Positions 1 to 8,603 are shown, numbered from the stretch's first letter. The stretch is 37,846 nucleotides of DNA from UBA1557 sp041675185 (GCA_041675185.1 JBAYUH010000009.1:1-37846); one strand, 5' to 3'. Numbers and translations are program-made. Notes: generated from the sequence alone by a model not told the origin.

Positions 1-1
1 C

Positions 2-457
2 AAAGAAGAAAAAGCTTGTAACCGATTAAAATTTTATCCAGCTAGATATCCGAATTCTTTGGCTAAAATTTTGTTGAATCAATTACCAAGATTGACTGAA
101 ATGAATGAACACCGCCAAGAAATTGCCAATATTTATGATAAGTTGTTGGATAACACAAAAATGAAAAAACCAAAAATAACCAAAGACAATATATTTTTAC
201 GCTATACTATTTTAGTTAATAATCCAGAAAAAATAATCAAAATAGCCAAACAACACAAAATTATTTTAGGAAACTGGTATGACTCAGTAATCGCTCCAAA
301 AGATAAAGATGTAGATATGTTAAGAACTGGTTATATAAATAGTAGTTGTCCTAATGCAGAAAAATTAGCACAAACAACTGTAAATTTACCAACAAATAAA
401 AGTATTACTTTTGTTCAAGCAAAAATGATAGCAGAATTAATAAATACTAATTTATGA
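2..457 (+). CDS. DegT/DnrJ/EryC1/StrS-family aminotransferase, C-terminal part (5' end outside window)
   Basis: The reading frame is open from the window edge. The TTG at 59 is an internal codon, because in-frame coding sequence (KEEKACNRLKFYPARYPNSL) precedes it. The fragment matches the end of PLP-dependent sugar aminotransferases: a segment with an N..R.EIA..Y..LL pattern, then a terminal block with CPNAEKLAQTTVNLP, which resembles the family's cysteine-proline-x-AE...LPxH motif. The catalytic lysine lies upstream and is not visible. Family members transaminate nucleotide-linked keto-sugars for surface polysaccharides. The stop TGA overlaps the ATG of the next gene (454), so the two are probably cotranscribed with the FemAB genes. 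The exact sugar substrate cannot be told. Confidence 0.8.
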   Translation, partial: KEEKACNRLKFYPARYPNSLAKILLNQLPRLTEMNEHRQEIANIYDKLLDNTKMKKPKITKDNIFLRYTILVNNPEKIIKIAKQHKIILGNWYDSVIAPKDKDVDMLRTGYINSSCPNAEKLAQTTVNLPTNKSITFVQAKMIAELINTNL

Positions 458-1446
458 TGAAAGAAATTACAAAAAAAGAAGATTGGACTACCAAAAAAGA
501 ATTTTTGCAATCTTGGGAATATGGTGAATTTTTGAAAAATACAGGAAGAAAGTTGTTACGTTTTGAATATCTTACCAATGATAAAGAAAAAATTCAATTT
601 CAAGGTATAGTATCATCCAATGCTTTCGGGTTCAAATTTATCTATGTACCTAGAGTTTCTTTTAGTCAAGAATTATTAGATGAGATAAGTACTTATTTCA
701 AACAAAATAATTTTGTATTTTGGCGTATTGAAAGATTGAGTGATGAAACTCCCAAAAAATTTAATTACAAATTAATAAAAAATAGACAGCCAGAATGTAC
801 ATGGCTTCTAGATTTGACAAAAAGCGAAGAAGAAATTTTGTCTGAAATGCACAGTAAAACTAGATACAACATAAACTTAGCGATCAAAAAAGGTGTCGTA
901 TGTAAAATTGAAAAAGATCTAAACATATATTGGAAACTAAATGAAATGACTACAGAAAGAAATAGTATCAAAAGCCATGACAAAAATTATATAGAAAAAT
1001 TATTAAATTTAGACAATGTCTATCAGTTGACTACTTATTTTGCAAACGAAGTATTGTCTTCAGCTATAGTTTTCAAATATAATGATATTATGTACTATCT
1101 ATTTGGAGCATCTTCCAATAGCCATCGCAATCTTATGGGACCATATTTGAATCAATTTGAAATTATAAAGCTAGCCAAAAAATTAGATTGCAAAGTTTAT
1201 GATTTTTGGGGCATGGCTCCACCTGCAGAAAAGGGAAGCGGAGAAGAAAATTCTCATCACAATTACTCTTGGCAAAAAAACCATCCTCTAGATGGCGTGG
1301 CCAAATTCAAAGCAGGTTTCAATGGTAAATTAGAATGTTATCCAAAACCTTTAGAAATAGTTTTGAATTCTTTCAAATATAATATATTTCTATTTATAGA
1401 AAAATTAAGAAAAAGGACCATTGTTGGTCATAGTACCAAAGAATAA
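454..1446 (+). CDS. FemA/FemB-family peptidyltransferase (peptidoglycan bridge or lipid II aminoacyltransferase), copy 1
   Basis: This 330-residue protein has the FemAB double-GNAT layout. An N-terminal half has the W..GE(F/Y) start typical of the family, followed by TWLLDLTKSEEEIL near residue 116. The second half has YYLFGASSNSHRNLMGPYL and YDFWGMAPP, characteristic of FemX/FemA enzymes, and ends with HPLDGVAKFKAGFNG. Such enzymes add amino acids from aminoacyl-tRNA to the peptidoglycan stem peptide. No coiled-coil arm typical of FemA is obvious, so it is closer to FemX-like single-residue ligases. ATG at 454 overlaps the previous stop. ATG 457 is an alternative start. The next gene starts 2 nt downstream and is a paralogue. 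Confidence 0.88.
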   Translation: MMKEITKKEDWTTKKEFLQSWEYGEFLKNTGRKLLRFEYLTNDKEKIQFQGIVSSNAFGFKFIYVPRVSFSQELLDEISTYFKQNNFVFWRIERLSDETPKKFNYKLIKNRQPECTWLLDLTKSEEEILSEMHSKTRYNINLAIKKGVVCKIEKDLNIYWKLNEMTTERNSIKSHDKNYIEKLLNLDNVYQLTTYFANEVLSSAIVFKYNDIMYYLFGASSNSHRNLMGPYLNQFEIIKLAKKLDCKVYDFWGMAPPAEKGSGEENSHHNYSWQKNHPLDGVAKFKAGFNGKLECYPKPLEIVLNSFKYNIFLFIEKLRKRTIVGHSTKE

Positions 1447-1448
1447 TT

Positions 1449-2474
1449 ATGTACGAAATAAAAGAAATACAAAACAAAGAAGAATGGGAATTTTTTCTTT
1501 CCAAGCAAAAATTTGTTCTCATGACCCAGTCTACCAAGTATGGAGAATTTTATAGTTCAATGAATGAAAAACATTGGTTATTTGGTGTCTATGATTCTGG
1601 AAAGTTAGTAGCTGGTAGTTTGATTGTAAGTGTCCATGCCAAACGTGGTAATTTTCTTTTTGCACCATATGGACCAATCATTAATCAAGATTATGAAAAT
1701 ATTTTGAAATTATTTATAGACTTTTTGAAAGAAAAAGCCAAAAAAGAACATTATGTTTTTGTTAGAGTTTCACCTTTTATAGATGATTTGGATACAAACA
1801 AAGATATTTACCAAAAACTTGGCTTTAAAAAATCTCCTATCCATGCTTTGGCTGAAACAACTTGGCTTCTAGATTTGACAAAAAGCGAAGAAGAAATTTT
1901 GGCCAACATGAACAAAAATCATCGTAATCTAATCAATAGATGTCTAAGAGAAAAAGTAAAAGTAATATTTTCCAATGATAAAAAAGCTTTGGAAGAATTC
2001 AATATCTTGCATGACTATACATCCAAAAAACATAATTTCACACGTTTTTCCAATTCTTATGTGGAAAAAGAATTCTTAGCTTTCCAAAAAGATGATGAAG
2101 TGTCTGTATTAAAAGCTTATTTACAAAATAATCCCAAATTAGATTCTTCAGCTGTTGTTTATTTTTATGGTAATTCAGCTGCTTATCGCCATGGTGCTTC
2201 ACTAGTCCAAGATAAAAAAATACCAACTTCTTATATCTTACAATGGTCAGCTATTCAGGAAGCAAAAAAAAGAGGTCTGAAATATTATAATTTTTGGGGT
2301 ATAGCCCCAGACAATGCACCCACCAATCATCCTTTCAAAGGTATTACACATTTCAAAAAAGGTTTTGGTGGTTTTCAAAAAAATTTGTTACCTTGTCAAG
2401 ATTTTGTTATTTCACCAAAATATTTCTTTACTTGGATTATAGAAACAATTCGTAGTAAAAAACGTGGATTTTAA
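1449..2474 (+). CDS. FemA/FemB-family peptidyltransferase, copy 2
   Basis: This 341-residue paralogue of the preceding gene is separated from it by 2 nt. It shares the motif TWLLDLTKSEEEIL (about residue 138), AYRHGASLVQDKKIPTSYIL and YYNFWGIAPDNAPTNHPF, followed by a GI.HFKKGFGG block. These are the hallmark segments of FemAB/BacA ligases that build peptidoglycan cross-bridges using aminoacyl-tRNA donors. Two tandem copies suggest that two successive residues, or two different residues, are added. The short conserved motif is encoded by exactly the same 39 nt in both copies (802-840 and 1863-1901) although the flanks differ (see findings). Confidence 0.88.
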   Translation: MYEIKEIQNKEEWEFFLSKQKFVLMTQSTKYGEFYSSMNEKHWLFGVYDSGKLVAGSLIVSVHAKRGNFLFAPYGPIINQDYENILKLFIDFLKEKAKKEHYVFVRVSPFIDDLDTNKDIYQKLGFKKSPIHALAETTWLLDLTKSEEEILANMNKNHRNLINRCLREKVKVIFSNDKKALEEFNILHDYTSKKHNFTRFSNSYVEKEFLAFQKDDEVSVLKAYLQNNPKLDSSAVVYFYGNSAAYRHGASLVQDKKIPTSYILQWSAIQEAKKRGLKYYNFWGIAPDNAPTNHPFKGITHFKKGFGGFQKNLLPCQDFVISPKYFFTWIIETIRSKKRGF

Positions 2475-2480
2475 TTTATC

Positions 2481-2511
2481 CTATGCCGTGCTTCGCCGGC
2501 TTCAGGATTGT
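2481..2511 (-). repeat. Solo REP-like hairpin of the ATCCYGA family
   Basis: On the minus strand this reads ATCCTGA followed by a hairpin (GCCG-GCGAAGCA-CGGC). It is the same frame as the REP-like units near 7699, 13031, 13141, 14188 and 14494, with a different but still paired stem. It lies between the second femAB and the GTG start of the FtsQ-like gene. Confidence 0.55.
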
Positions 2512-2524
2512 GTAAAAAAAGCCT

Positions 2525-3556
2525 GTGCCAATCAAAAAAATCATCAATCATCATAGATTACAAAGAAAGATAAACAACAAAATAAAAAGTACAAAAAAAA
2601 TTTTTAATTATTTTTTTAATCCAAAAAAAACTAGGAGAGATTTTTCTTGGGAGGGCAGGGAAGTAGAAAATCCTTTTATACACGAAAAAATTAGCAAGAA
2701 ACTGCTATATTTCAAAATTCTTTTACTTATAGCCAGTGTTTTAATTACTTTTTCAATTTTTCTTTTTCACCCTTTCTTCATTATAGAAGATGTAAAAATA
2801 GATGGATTACAAAGAATAAGTAAAGTTGATTTACTAGACACAGTAAATGGTATTTTAAATTACAGAAAATTTGGATTAATAAAAGAAAATAGTTATATTC
2901 TTTCCAATGTAAATGAGATAAAAGATATTCTAAAAGAAAGATACCCAATTGAAAAAATAATTGTCAAAAAAAGTTTCCCAAACAAACTATCTATAATTAT
3001 TCAAGAAAAAATTTCTACTATTATTTATGACAATGGATTAGAATATAGCTATGTAGATTTGGAAGGTAAAATAGTAGAAATAATGGGTAAAACAAGTGAA
3101 TATGATTGGAAAGATATCACAGCAGAAGTAGCTACAACCACAGAATCAGGCGAGAGTGTTACTTCAACAGTTGTGGTAGCTAGAATATACGAGCCAGATG
3201 TGAATACTATAAAAAAAGACTTAGGTAGTTATCCAATTATCTATGATAAAAATAATCTAAATGACGTTAGTCTAAATTTAGATGTTTTGGACAAAACTAA
3301 AGTAAATATACTGATAGATTGGTTCAAACAACTTGATAATAATGAAAAAATTCCTTTAAAATATTTTGTTTTTGAGGACAATAGCCAAGATCTTACAATA
3401 AAAACTTACAAAGGATTTTATATCAAAACACGTTTTGATAGGGAAGTCACTGATCAAATAAATAAATTGAATTCTTTGTACAAAGAAAAAATAGATGAAA
3501 ATAAATTTCTTGAATATATAGATTTAAGATACCCAGATCGAATATACTGGAAATAA
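2525..3556 (+). CDS. ftsQ: FtsQ/DivIB-type cell-division protein with POTRA domain
   Basis: This bitopic protein of 343 residues has a basic cytoplasmic N-terminus, one membrane segment around residues 62-82 (FKILLLIASVLITFSIFLF) and then a POTRA-like domain (about 86-160: FFIIEDVKIDGLQRISKVDLL ... VKKSFPNKLSIIIQE). An extracellular beta region follows. This is the FtsQ/DivIB architecture, the divisome bridge between FtsA/FtsK and FtsL/FtsB. The frame has a stop at 2513-2515, so the GTG at 2525 is the first usable start. A repeat-derived hairpin lies just upstream. Residues about 183-200 are rich in Thr/Ser/Val and form a variable insert. The neighbouring FemAB genes support a cell-wall role. 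Confidence 0.75.
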   Translation: MPIKKIINHHRLQRKINNKIKSTKKIFNYFFNPKKTRRDFSWEGREVENPFIHEKISKKLLYFKILLLIASVLITFSIFLFHPFFIIEDVKIDGLQRISKVDLLDTVNGILNYRKFGLIKENSYILSNVNEIKDILKERYPIEKIIVKKSFPNKLSIIIQEKISTIIYDNGLEYSYVDLEGKIVEIMGKTSEYDWKDITAEVATTTESGESVTSTVVVARIYEPDVNTIKKDLGSYPIIYDKNNLNDVSLNLDVLDKTKVNILIDWFKQLDNNEKIPLKYFVFEDNSQDLTIKTYKGFYIKTRFDREVTDQINKLNSLYKEKIDENKFLEYIDLRYPDRIYWK

Positions 3557-3579
3557 TTTTTTACCTTAAACTATTACAA

Positions 3580-3608
3580 TTGACATAATTGTCCAAAAGT
3601 GATTAAAT
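3580..3608 (+). promoter_or_regulatory. Sigma-70-type promoter of the 3614 small RNA
   Basis: TTGACA at 3580-3585 and TTAAAT at 3603-3608 are separated by 17 nt. The predicted start near 3614 coincides with the first base of the RNA's outer stem. No ORF follows. Confidence 0.6.
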
Positions 3609-3613
3609 TATAA

Positions 3614-3757
3614 GCAATGCGTTTCTACTTAGATAGGGGAGACGCTAAGGTGGTCAGACACAACAAGACATAACAGTCAAATTGTGTCTGACCACCATTG
3701 CAATTTTATTTTAAACAAACCATAAACTTTTATTAGTATGGTTTGTTTTTTTGTTTT
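3614..3757 (+). ncRNA. Putative small structured RNA of unknown family, with intrinsic terminator
   Basis: The segment folds into a compact three-way shape. The outer stem is GCAAT (3614-3618) with ATTGC (3697-3701). Hairpin one is GCGTttCT with AGACGC (3619-3645, one bulge). Hairpin two has a perfect 15-bp stem (3649-3663 with 3682-3696) and an 18-nt loop. A strong intrinsic terminator follows: a 12-bp stem at 3713-3724/3737-3748 with a T run. No ORF is present and a consensus promoter sits at the correct distance. The SRP RNA tetraloop/loop motif, RNase P and tmRNA signatures were looked for and not seen. The function is unknown. Confidence 0.65.
3713..3757 (+). terminator. Intrinsic terminator of the 3614 RNA
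   Basis: AAACAAACCATA (3713-3724) pairs with TATGGTTTGTTT (3737-3748) and is followed by a T-rich run. Confidence 0.85.
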
Positions 3758-4323
3758 ATAAAAAAATAAACTAAAGTGTAAAATAAAAAAAGAGGGTAGT
3801 ATTCTTTGACTAAAACACTATATTAATACAATGTCGCACAATGTACCTTATGCGACACACAGTCTTATAAACACAGAAATTACCTTATCAATATAAGTAC
3901 TTACCTATTATACTCGTTATACACTTCAAATTATTTCAAAAAATATACATACCACACTTTTTACCTTTCTACTGCCTGTCCATCGGGTTTTTTTACAATA
4001 AAACACTAATACTATTTATTCTCTTTTTTGGCTAATTTAAGCCACGATTCTCTATATTTTACGACACCACAAAAAGTGGTTTCAAAACCAAAGGTATAGA
4101 GTATCGACTTTTTCTATAACTTTTTACAGTGAGTGTTTTACTTTGTCATATAATGACTTTAAGTACTAGCTAGCAATCAAATATTTTTATAAATTTTTAT
4201 TTTTCTAATTTTGTTTTATTTTTTTTATAAATTAAGCTAGGTATTTTAGATAAAATTTATTTTAAAAATTTTTGCATATTTTGTAACAATAAAAGAATGT
4301 TCAAACAACTTTTGTAAAAAAAT
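3758..4323. other. Non-coding AT-rich region with inverted repeats
   Basis: No credible ORF is present. Three structures are visible. The first is a 7-bp hairpin TGTCGCA/TGCGACA at 3832-3857. The second is a nested hairpin at 4045-4106, with CGAT-T-CTCTATA pairing with TATAGAG-T-ATCG and an inner ACCAC-AAAAA-GTGGT. The third is a 14-nt sequence TGTCGCACAATGTA (3832-3845) that recurs inverted at 4374-4387, over the 3' end of the exonuclease gene. It could hold another RNA or the 3' region of the minus-strand operon; this cannot be decided from sequence alone. Confidence 0.4.
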
Positions 4324-4349
4324 AAAAAGGGAAGTGTGCTCCCCTTTTT
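4324..4349. terminator. Bidirectional-looking terminator after the 9415-4368 operon
   Basis: AAAAAGGG (4324-4331) pairs with CCCTTTTT (4342-4349). Read on the minus strand it follows the exonuclease stop by about 20 nt and ends in a T run. Confidence 0.8.
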
Positions 4350-4367
4350 GTTAATTTAGTAAAAATA

Positions 4368-4934
4368 CTATTCTACATTGTGCGACACTAGTACTTTTTC
4401 TTTGAACTTTTCATAAACTGCTTTTAGCATTCTAGCATCATCTAACGCATTATGTTTTTTGAATTTTTTTTGATCAACGCCAAGCCAATCAAAGAAATCA
4501 TGAATTCTCATTATTTCTGGATCAAACCCAAGAGAAAAAAGAATGGAAGCAAAATCAATAGGTATCCAAAATACTGGATGATCTTTTGGGTCAGTAAAAA
4601 GTTTGTACCAATAGATACTGTCAAATTGGTTGACATAAGCCATAAGAAAAGGTTTACTCTCTCCCCTACCTATAAACTCCCAAATTTTTTTAATAGCATT
4701 TTCTTTTGAAATTTTATCACCTGATAAAAAAGGAACAACATTTTCTGTCACCCAAGGATGGACAGTCTTATCATCATAATTTAATTCTAAATATAATTCT
4801 TCCCCTGTTTGTTTGATAAGACCAATAGATATCAATTCTCCAATTTCTGTATCAAAATTAGTAAACTCTGTGTCAAAAAAAATAATATTATCACTAAAAA
4901 ACAAACTTTTTTTATCAAATTTCATATCTAACAA
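4368..4934 (-). CDS. DEDDh 3'-5' exonuclease (RNase H-like fold)
   Basis: This 188-residue protein starts with IIFFDTEFT (the D-x-E motif of DEDD exonucleases, about residues 18-26). It has an internal acidic Exo II candidate (AYVNQFDSIYW) and ends with HNALDDARML, the H-x4-D Exo III motif of the DEDDh subgroup. It resembles RNase T or the 3'-5' exoribonuclease domain of small bacterial nucleases. It probably trims RNA or single-stranded DNA. It is the last gene of a minus-strand operon, starting 2 nt after the M23 hydrolase stop. ATG at 4934 is used here; ATG at 4925 is an alternative. Confidence 0.8.
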   Translation of the reverse strand: MLDMKFDKKSLFFSDNIIFFDTEFTNFDTEIGELISIGLIKQTGEELYLELNYDDKTVHPWVTENVVPFLSGDKISKENAIKKIWEFIGRGESKPFLMAYVNQFDSIYWYKLFTDPKDHPVFWIPIDFASILFSLGFDPEIMRIHDFFDWLGVDQKKFKKHNALDDARMLKAVYEKFKEKVLVSHNVE

Positions 4935-4936
4935 AA

Positions 4937-6196
4937 TTAGTAATCTTGAGCCAAATAATTGAGTGCATTTACTGGGATACCATCTTTACGAACTTCCAAA
5001 TGTAAATGAGGACCTGTAGTAAAAGGTCCAGCACCAACAGTATTTGGTGTGGCCCCAGAATAACCAATTGTATCTCCCCTATTTACAAATTGATCAGCAG
5101 AAACAGTAATCTGACTCAAGTGACCATAGACAGTGGAGAATCCATCAGAATGAATAATCATAACATAAGCATAACAACTAGCTACAGTACAAGTCCTAGC
5201 GCGAGCAATATATCCCGCAGCAACAGCCCGGATCGGAGTCCCATGGGAAGCTCTAATGTCTATAGCAGGATGTTCAAAAATATTTCTATATGGATAATTT
5301 TGATCATGAAAATAAGCAGTAACATAACGACTTTGTGTTGGCCAAGACAAAGGCAACAAACCATTTTGTTGAGGATTTCCACCTTCGGTAATTTTTTTCT
5401 GTGCTTCTAATTTTTTTCTTACTTGACTTTCAATACTGGTAATATCATTTTCAATCTTACTATATTCTTTTTTTAAATTTTGTACTAAAGTATTGTATTT
5501 AGACTCAGAATATTTGGTCTGCACCAAAAGATCTTCTTTGTATTGAGTTTGTTCTTCCAAATCTTTTTTCTTATTATCCAAAGAAACTTTTAAAGTTTGA
5601 TAACTTTTTTGTTGATCTTCTCGCTGTTGTTTTTTTGTTTGTAATTCCTCTTTGGCAATTCTTATAGTTTTGGCACTTTTACCCAAATCCCCTTCTAAAT
5701 TTTGGACATAATGAACACGATTATAAAAATCAGAAAAATTTGCATAAGCAGCCATGACTTCAATATATTTTTTATTATTTTCATAATAAATAGTCCTAAT
5801 AAGACCTGCTAATAATTTTTGTTGTTTGGTAATTGTAGTTTCTTTGTCTACTATTGATAAATCCAGACTCTGTATTTCCAAACCAGTGGCATCTATTTTT
5901 TCTTGTGTGGCTAAAATATCCAAATCTACTTGAGCAATGTAATTATCCAAAATAGTAAGTTGATTAGCCAAAGATGTAGCTTGTGATTTGGTAGCTGCTA
6001 TTTTGGCTTTGTAATCAGCAATAGTTTTTTCCAATTCAGCAATTTTTTCCTTTTTTTGGTTTATTTGACTATTCAAATCATCTATTTCAATTTTATTACC
6101 AGCAACTTCACCAGTATTAGTTGTAAAAACAAAAAAAGGTTTCAATAAGAAAACTGCTGTTAAAATGGAAATAAATAAAAAAACACGTTTTTTCAT
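4937..6196 (-). CDS. Secreted M23 peptidase with N-terminal coiled coil (EnvC/NlpD-like murein hydrolase)
   Basis: This 419-residue protein has a hydrophobic N-terminal signal segment (about residues 4-25), then a long coiled coil (about 38-270, rich in heptads of E, K, Q and L) and a C-terminal LytM/M23 domain. Zinc ligands are visible: H309 and D313 (HPAIDIR), and H399 in HLHLE, with H359 in YGHLS. The family cleaves peptide cross-links of peptidoglycan, and coiled-coil members often act in daughter-cell separation. Because all catalytic residues are present, an active enzyme is more likely than a degenerate activator. The domain contains two extra cysteines (RTCTVASC), which may form a disulfide. 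Its operon neighbours are gltX upstream and an exonuclease downstream. Confidence 0.88.
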   Translation of the reverse strand: MKKRVFLFISILTAVFLLKPFFVFTTNTGEVAGNKIEIDDLNSQINQKKEKIAELEKTIADYKAKIAATKSQATSLANQLTILDNYIAQVDLDILATQEKIDATGLEIQSLDLSIVDKETTITKQQKLLAGLIRTIYYENNKKYIEVMAAYANFSDFYNRVHYVQNLEGDLGKSAKTIRIAKEELQTKKQQREDQQKSYQTLKVSLDNKKKDLEEQTQYKEDLLVQTKYSESKYNTLVQNLKKEYSKIENDITSIESQVRKKLEAQKKITEGGNPQQNGLLPLSWPTQSRYVTAYFHDQNYPYRNIFEHPAIDIRASHGTPIRAVAAGYIARARTCTVASCYAYVMIIHSDGFSTVYGHLSQITVSADQFVNRGDTIGYSGATPNTVGAGPFTTGPHLHLEVRKDGIPVNALNYLAQDY

Positions 6197-6231
6197 AATA
6201 AAACTATTATATCATGTTTTTCGAAAAAATT

Positions 6232-7689
6232 CTAAATTTTATCTACAGCCTTGTGAATTCTACTCAAAGTTTCTTCTTTTCCAAGTACACTAGCAATTTC
6301 CAAAGGTCCTGGAGAATTTTGCAAACCAGACAAAGCTACTCGCATTGGCCACAAAATATCGCCATTACCAAAAGCATTATCTTTGATCCAAGCTAATATA
6401 GTACTTTCTAGATCTTCCCTATTCCATATACCTGAGAATTGTTGTAAAAAATCCAAAGTTAATTGTAGATTTTTTTTAGTTTTTTCTTTGTCAGACTTTT
6501 TCCAAACCAACAAATCTGGATCATAATCTTTTTCAGAGAAAATAAAACCAGTATTTTCCACAATTTCCAAAAGAGTATTTGCTCTCCCCTGCTCTAAGGC
6601 TACAACTTTTTCCAAATCAAAATCACCAGTATTTATATTTTTTTCTGCATAAAAAACTTTGCATTTTTCTGCCAAATCTTTTGCAGACATTTTCATGATA
6701 TATTGTTTATTATACCAATTCAATTTTTCAATATTAAACACAGCCGCTGTTTTACCAACTTTTGAAAAATCAAATTCTTTTTCTAATTCTGCTAATGTAA
6801 AAAATTCTCTATCGTCCCCTGGATTCCAACCCAAAAAAGCAATAAAATTGATAAATGCTTCTGGTAAATAACCTTTGTTTACAAAATCTACAACTGAGAC
6901 ATCACCATTTCTTTTGGATAATTTTTGTTTTTTTTCATTTATTAATAATGATAAATGAGCAAATTGTGGTGCTTCCCAACCAAACATTTTATAAAGCGCC
7001 ACATGCTTTGGTGTGCTTGGTAACCACTCTTCTGCTCGAATAGCATGTGTTATTTCCATTAGATGATCATCTACTACAACAGCAAAATGGTATGTTGGAA
7101 ATCCATCAGATTTTATCAATACCTGATCATCAAAAAGTTCGTTTTTGAATTCTATTTTACCCCTCACCATATCTTCAATTATAGTATTTCCTTCTCTTGG
7201 CATTTTCATACGAATAACAAATTTTTCACCTGACTGCAATTTTGTTTGTACTTCTTCTGCCTTCAAATTACGACAATGCCCATCATAACCTGTGGCTTTT
7301 TTTTCAGCTTCTTGTTTTAGGCGCATTTCATCCAATCTTTCTTTACTACAAAAACAATAATACGCATGATTTTTAGTCAATAATTCTTTGATAAATTTTT
7401 GATAAATTTCCAATCTTTCTGATTGTATATAAGGACCGTTTTGGCCTTTTTGAGTAATATTATTATTTTCTAACATTACACCTTCATCAATATTAATATT
7501 AGCCCAAGCAAAAGAATCTAAAATATTTTTTAGAGACCCTTCTACAAAACGCTCTCTATCTGTATCTTCAATACGAAGCAAAAATTTTCCATTATTTTTC
7601 TTGGCAAAAAGATAAGCAAAAAGAGCAGTACGCAAACCGCCTATATGTAGATAGCCAGTTGGACTTGGTGCAAAACGTGTTTTTATCAT
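6232..7689 (-). CDS. gltX: Glutamyl-tRNA synthetase
   Basis: This class I synthetase charges tRNA-Glu, and possibly tRNA-Gln if the organism uses a GatCAB route. The HIGH-type signature is PSPTGYLHIGG (residues 8-18 from the start chosen) and the KMSKS counterpart is KLSKRNG. A zinc site of the E. coli type appears as CFC...Y.GHC in YYCFCSKERL...GYDGHCRNL. At 485 residues the length is normal. The frame extends upstream to 7719, but the extra ten residues come from a dispersed repeat, and MIKTRFAPSPTG is the conserved N-terminus, so the start at 7689 is preferred. It lies in the minus-strand operon between the TrmH gene and the M23 gene. Confidence 0.95.
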   Translation of the reverse strand: MIKTRFAPSPTGYLHIGGLRTALFAYLFAKKNNGKFLLRIEDTDRERFVEGSLKNILDSFAWANINIDEGVMLENNNITQKGQNGPYIQSERLEIYQKFIKELLTKNHAYYCFCSKERLDEMRLKQEAEKKATGYDGHCRNLKAEEVQTKLQSGEKFVIRMKMPREGNTIIEDMVRGKIEFKNELFDDQVLIKSDGFPTYHFAVVVDDHLMEITHAIRAEEWLPSTPKHVALYKMFGWEAPQFAHLSLLINEKKQKLSKRNGDVSVVDFVNKGYLPEAFINFIAFLGWNPGDDREFFTLAELEKEFDFSKVGKTAAVFNIEKLNWYNKQYIMKMSAKDLAEKCKVFYAEKNINTGDFDLEKVVALEQGRANTLLEIVENTGFIFSEKDYDPDLLVWKKSDKEKTKKNLQLTLDFLQQFSGIWNREDLESTILAWIKDNAFGNGDILWPMRVALSGLQNSPGPLEIASVLGKEETLSRIHKAVDKI

Positions 7690-7698
7690 AAAATCTAT

Positions 7699-7772
7699 CA
7701 TCCTGAGTTGAAAATACAACGAGGGATCTTTCTTAAAAAATAAATATTTAATCTAACAAATTTCTGGATGAC
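7699..7772 (+). repeat. MITE/REP-like dispersed repeat, copy A1
   Basis: CATCCTGAGTTG...GAGGGATCTTTCTTAAAA...GGATGAC, 74 bp, closely matches the 73-bp unit at 13033-13105 along its whole length, including the closing GGATGAC. It lies just upstream of the gltX start. The CATCC/GGATG ends are inverted. Confidence 0.75.
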
Positions 7773-7838
7773 TCTTAAAAGTCTATAAATACAGCAAAAT
7801 TATCTAGTTCTGTAGATATTTTGACGTTCTTCGTCATT

Positions 7839-8603
7839 TCAAGATGACAATTGAGACATTACAATAGCCACTGATACAGCCACATTTAATGATTCGGCCT
7901 GACCATGACCTACTATACTATAACTCTTATCTATAATTTTTTCAAGTTCCTGACTAATACCTTGTGATTCGCTACCAAAGATATAAACTACTTTTTCTGT
8001 TGGTTTTATTTTTTTGTAATCCTCACCTTTTAGATCCAAAGAGTACAATTTGTATCCATAATCTTTTTTAATTTTTTCCAATGTTTGAACTAGATTATTA
8101 GTTCTAAAAAAGTTCAAGTGAAAAACAGAACCCATAGTACTACGAACAGTTTTTGGATTATAGACGTCCACAGTATCAGATGATAATAAAATATTTTTGA
8201 ATCCAAACCAATCAGCCGTACGAATAATTGTACCCAAATTACCAGGATCTTTGATATCTTCTAAACAAATAATTGGCCCACCATCAAAACTATCTAAGCT
8301 ACTATCTTTCTGAGATACTACAGCCAAAATACCCGGAAAAGTGTCTGTATCTTTTATTTTATCGATATCTTGCCTACCACAATAAGTAACGACCACATCT
8401 TTGTTTTCAGCTTTTTTGATAATATCAGCAAAATCTTTTTCATCACGTAATTTACCATCTACCACTACCAAAATTACTTCCATATCAGATGCAAGTGCGT
8501 CATTAACTCCCTTTATTCCCTCCACAACAAATTCTAATTCTTCTTTGCGAAATTTCTTTAATTTGAGTTTAGTCAAATGTTTTAAAACTGATTTTTCTAA
8601 CAT
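7839..8603 (-). CDS. TrmH/SpoU-family RNA 2'-O-methyltransferase (RlmB-like)
   Basis: This 254-residue protein has an N-terminal substrate-binding domain (about 1-95) and a C-terminal SPOUT knot domain. The three SpoU motifs are present: motif 1 LEDIKDPGNLGTIIRTADWFG, motif 2 VVYIFGSESQGIS and motif 3 AESLNVAVSVAIVMSQL. Family members transfer a methyl group from SAM to a ribose 2'-OH in 23S rRNA (RlmB, TsnR-like) or tRNA. The substrate cannot be assigned. It lies between wecG-like and gltX genes on the same strand; the 150-nt gap to gltX contains a repeat. Confidence 0.88.
   Translation of the reverse strand: MLEKSVLKHLTKLKLKKFRKEELEFVVEGIKGVNDALASDMEVILVVVDGKLRDEKDFADIIKKAENKDVVVTYCGRQDIDKIKDTDTFPGILAVVSQKDSSLDSFDGGPIICLEDIKDPGNLGTIIRTADWFGFKNILLSSDTVDVYNPKTVRSTMGSVFHLNFFRTNNLVQTLEKIKKDYGYKLYSLDLKGEDYKKIKPTEKVVYIFGSESQGISQELEKIIDKSYSIVGHGQAESLNVAVSVAIVMSQLSS

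Noticed and set aside
3614..3757. SRP RNA, 6S RNA or tmRNA
   Set aside because: The conserved SRP domain IV loop, the long open 6S duplex and the tRNA-like ends of tmRNA are not seen.
7690..7719. N-terminal extension of GltX (MYFQLRMIDF)
   Set aside because: These codons come from the CATCCTGAG repeat, and the conserved synthetase N-terminus begins at 7689.
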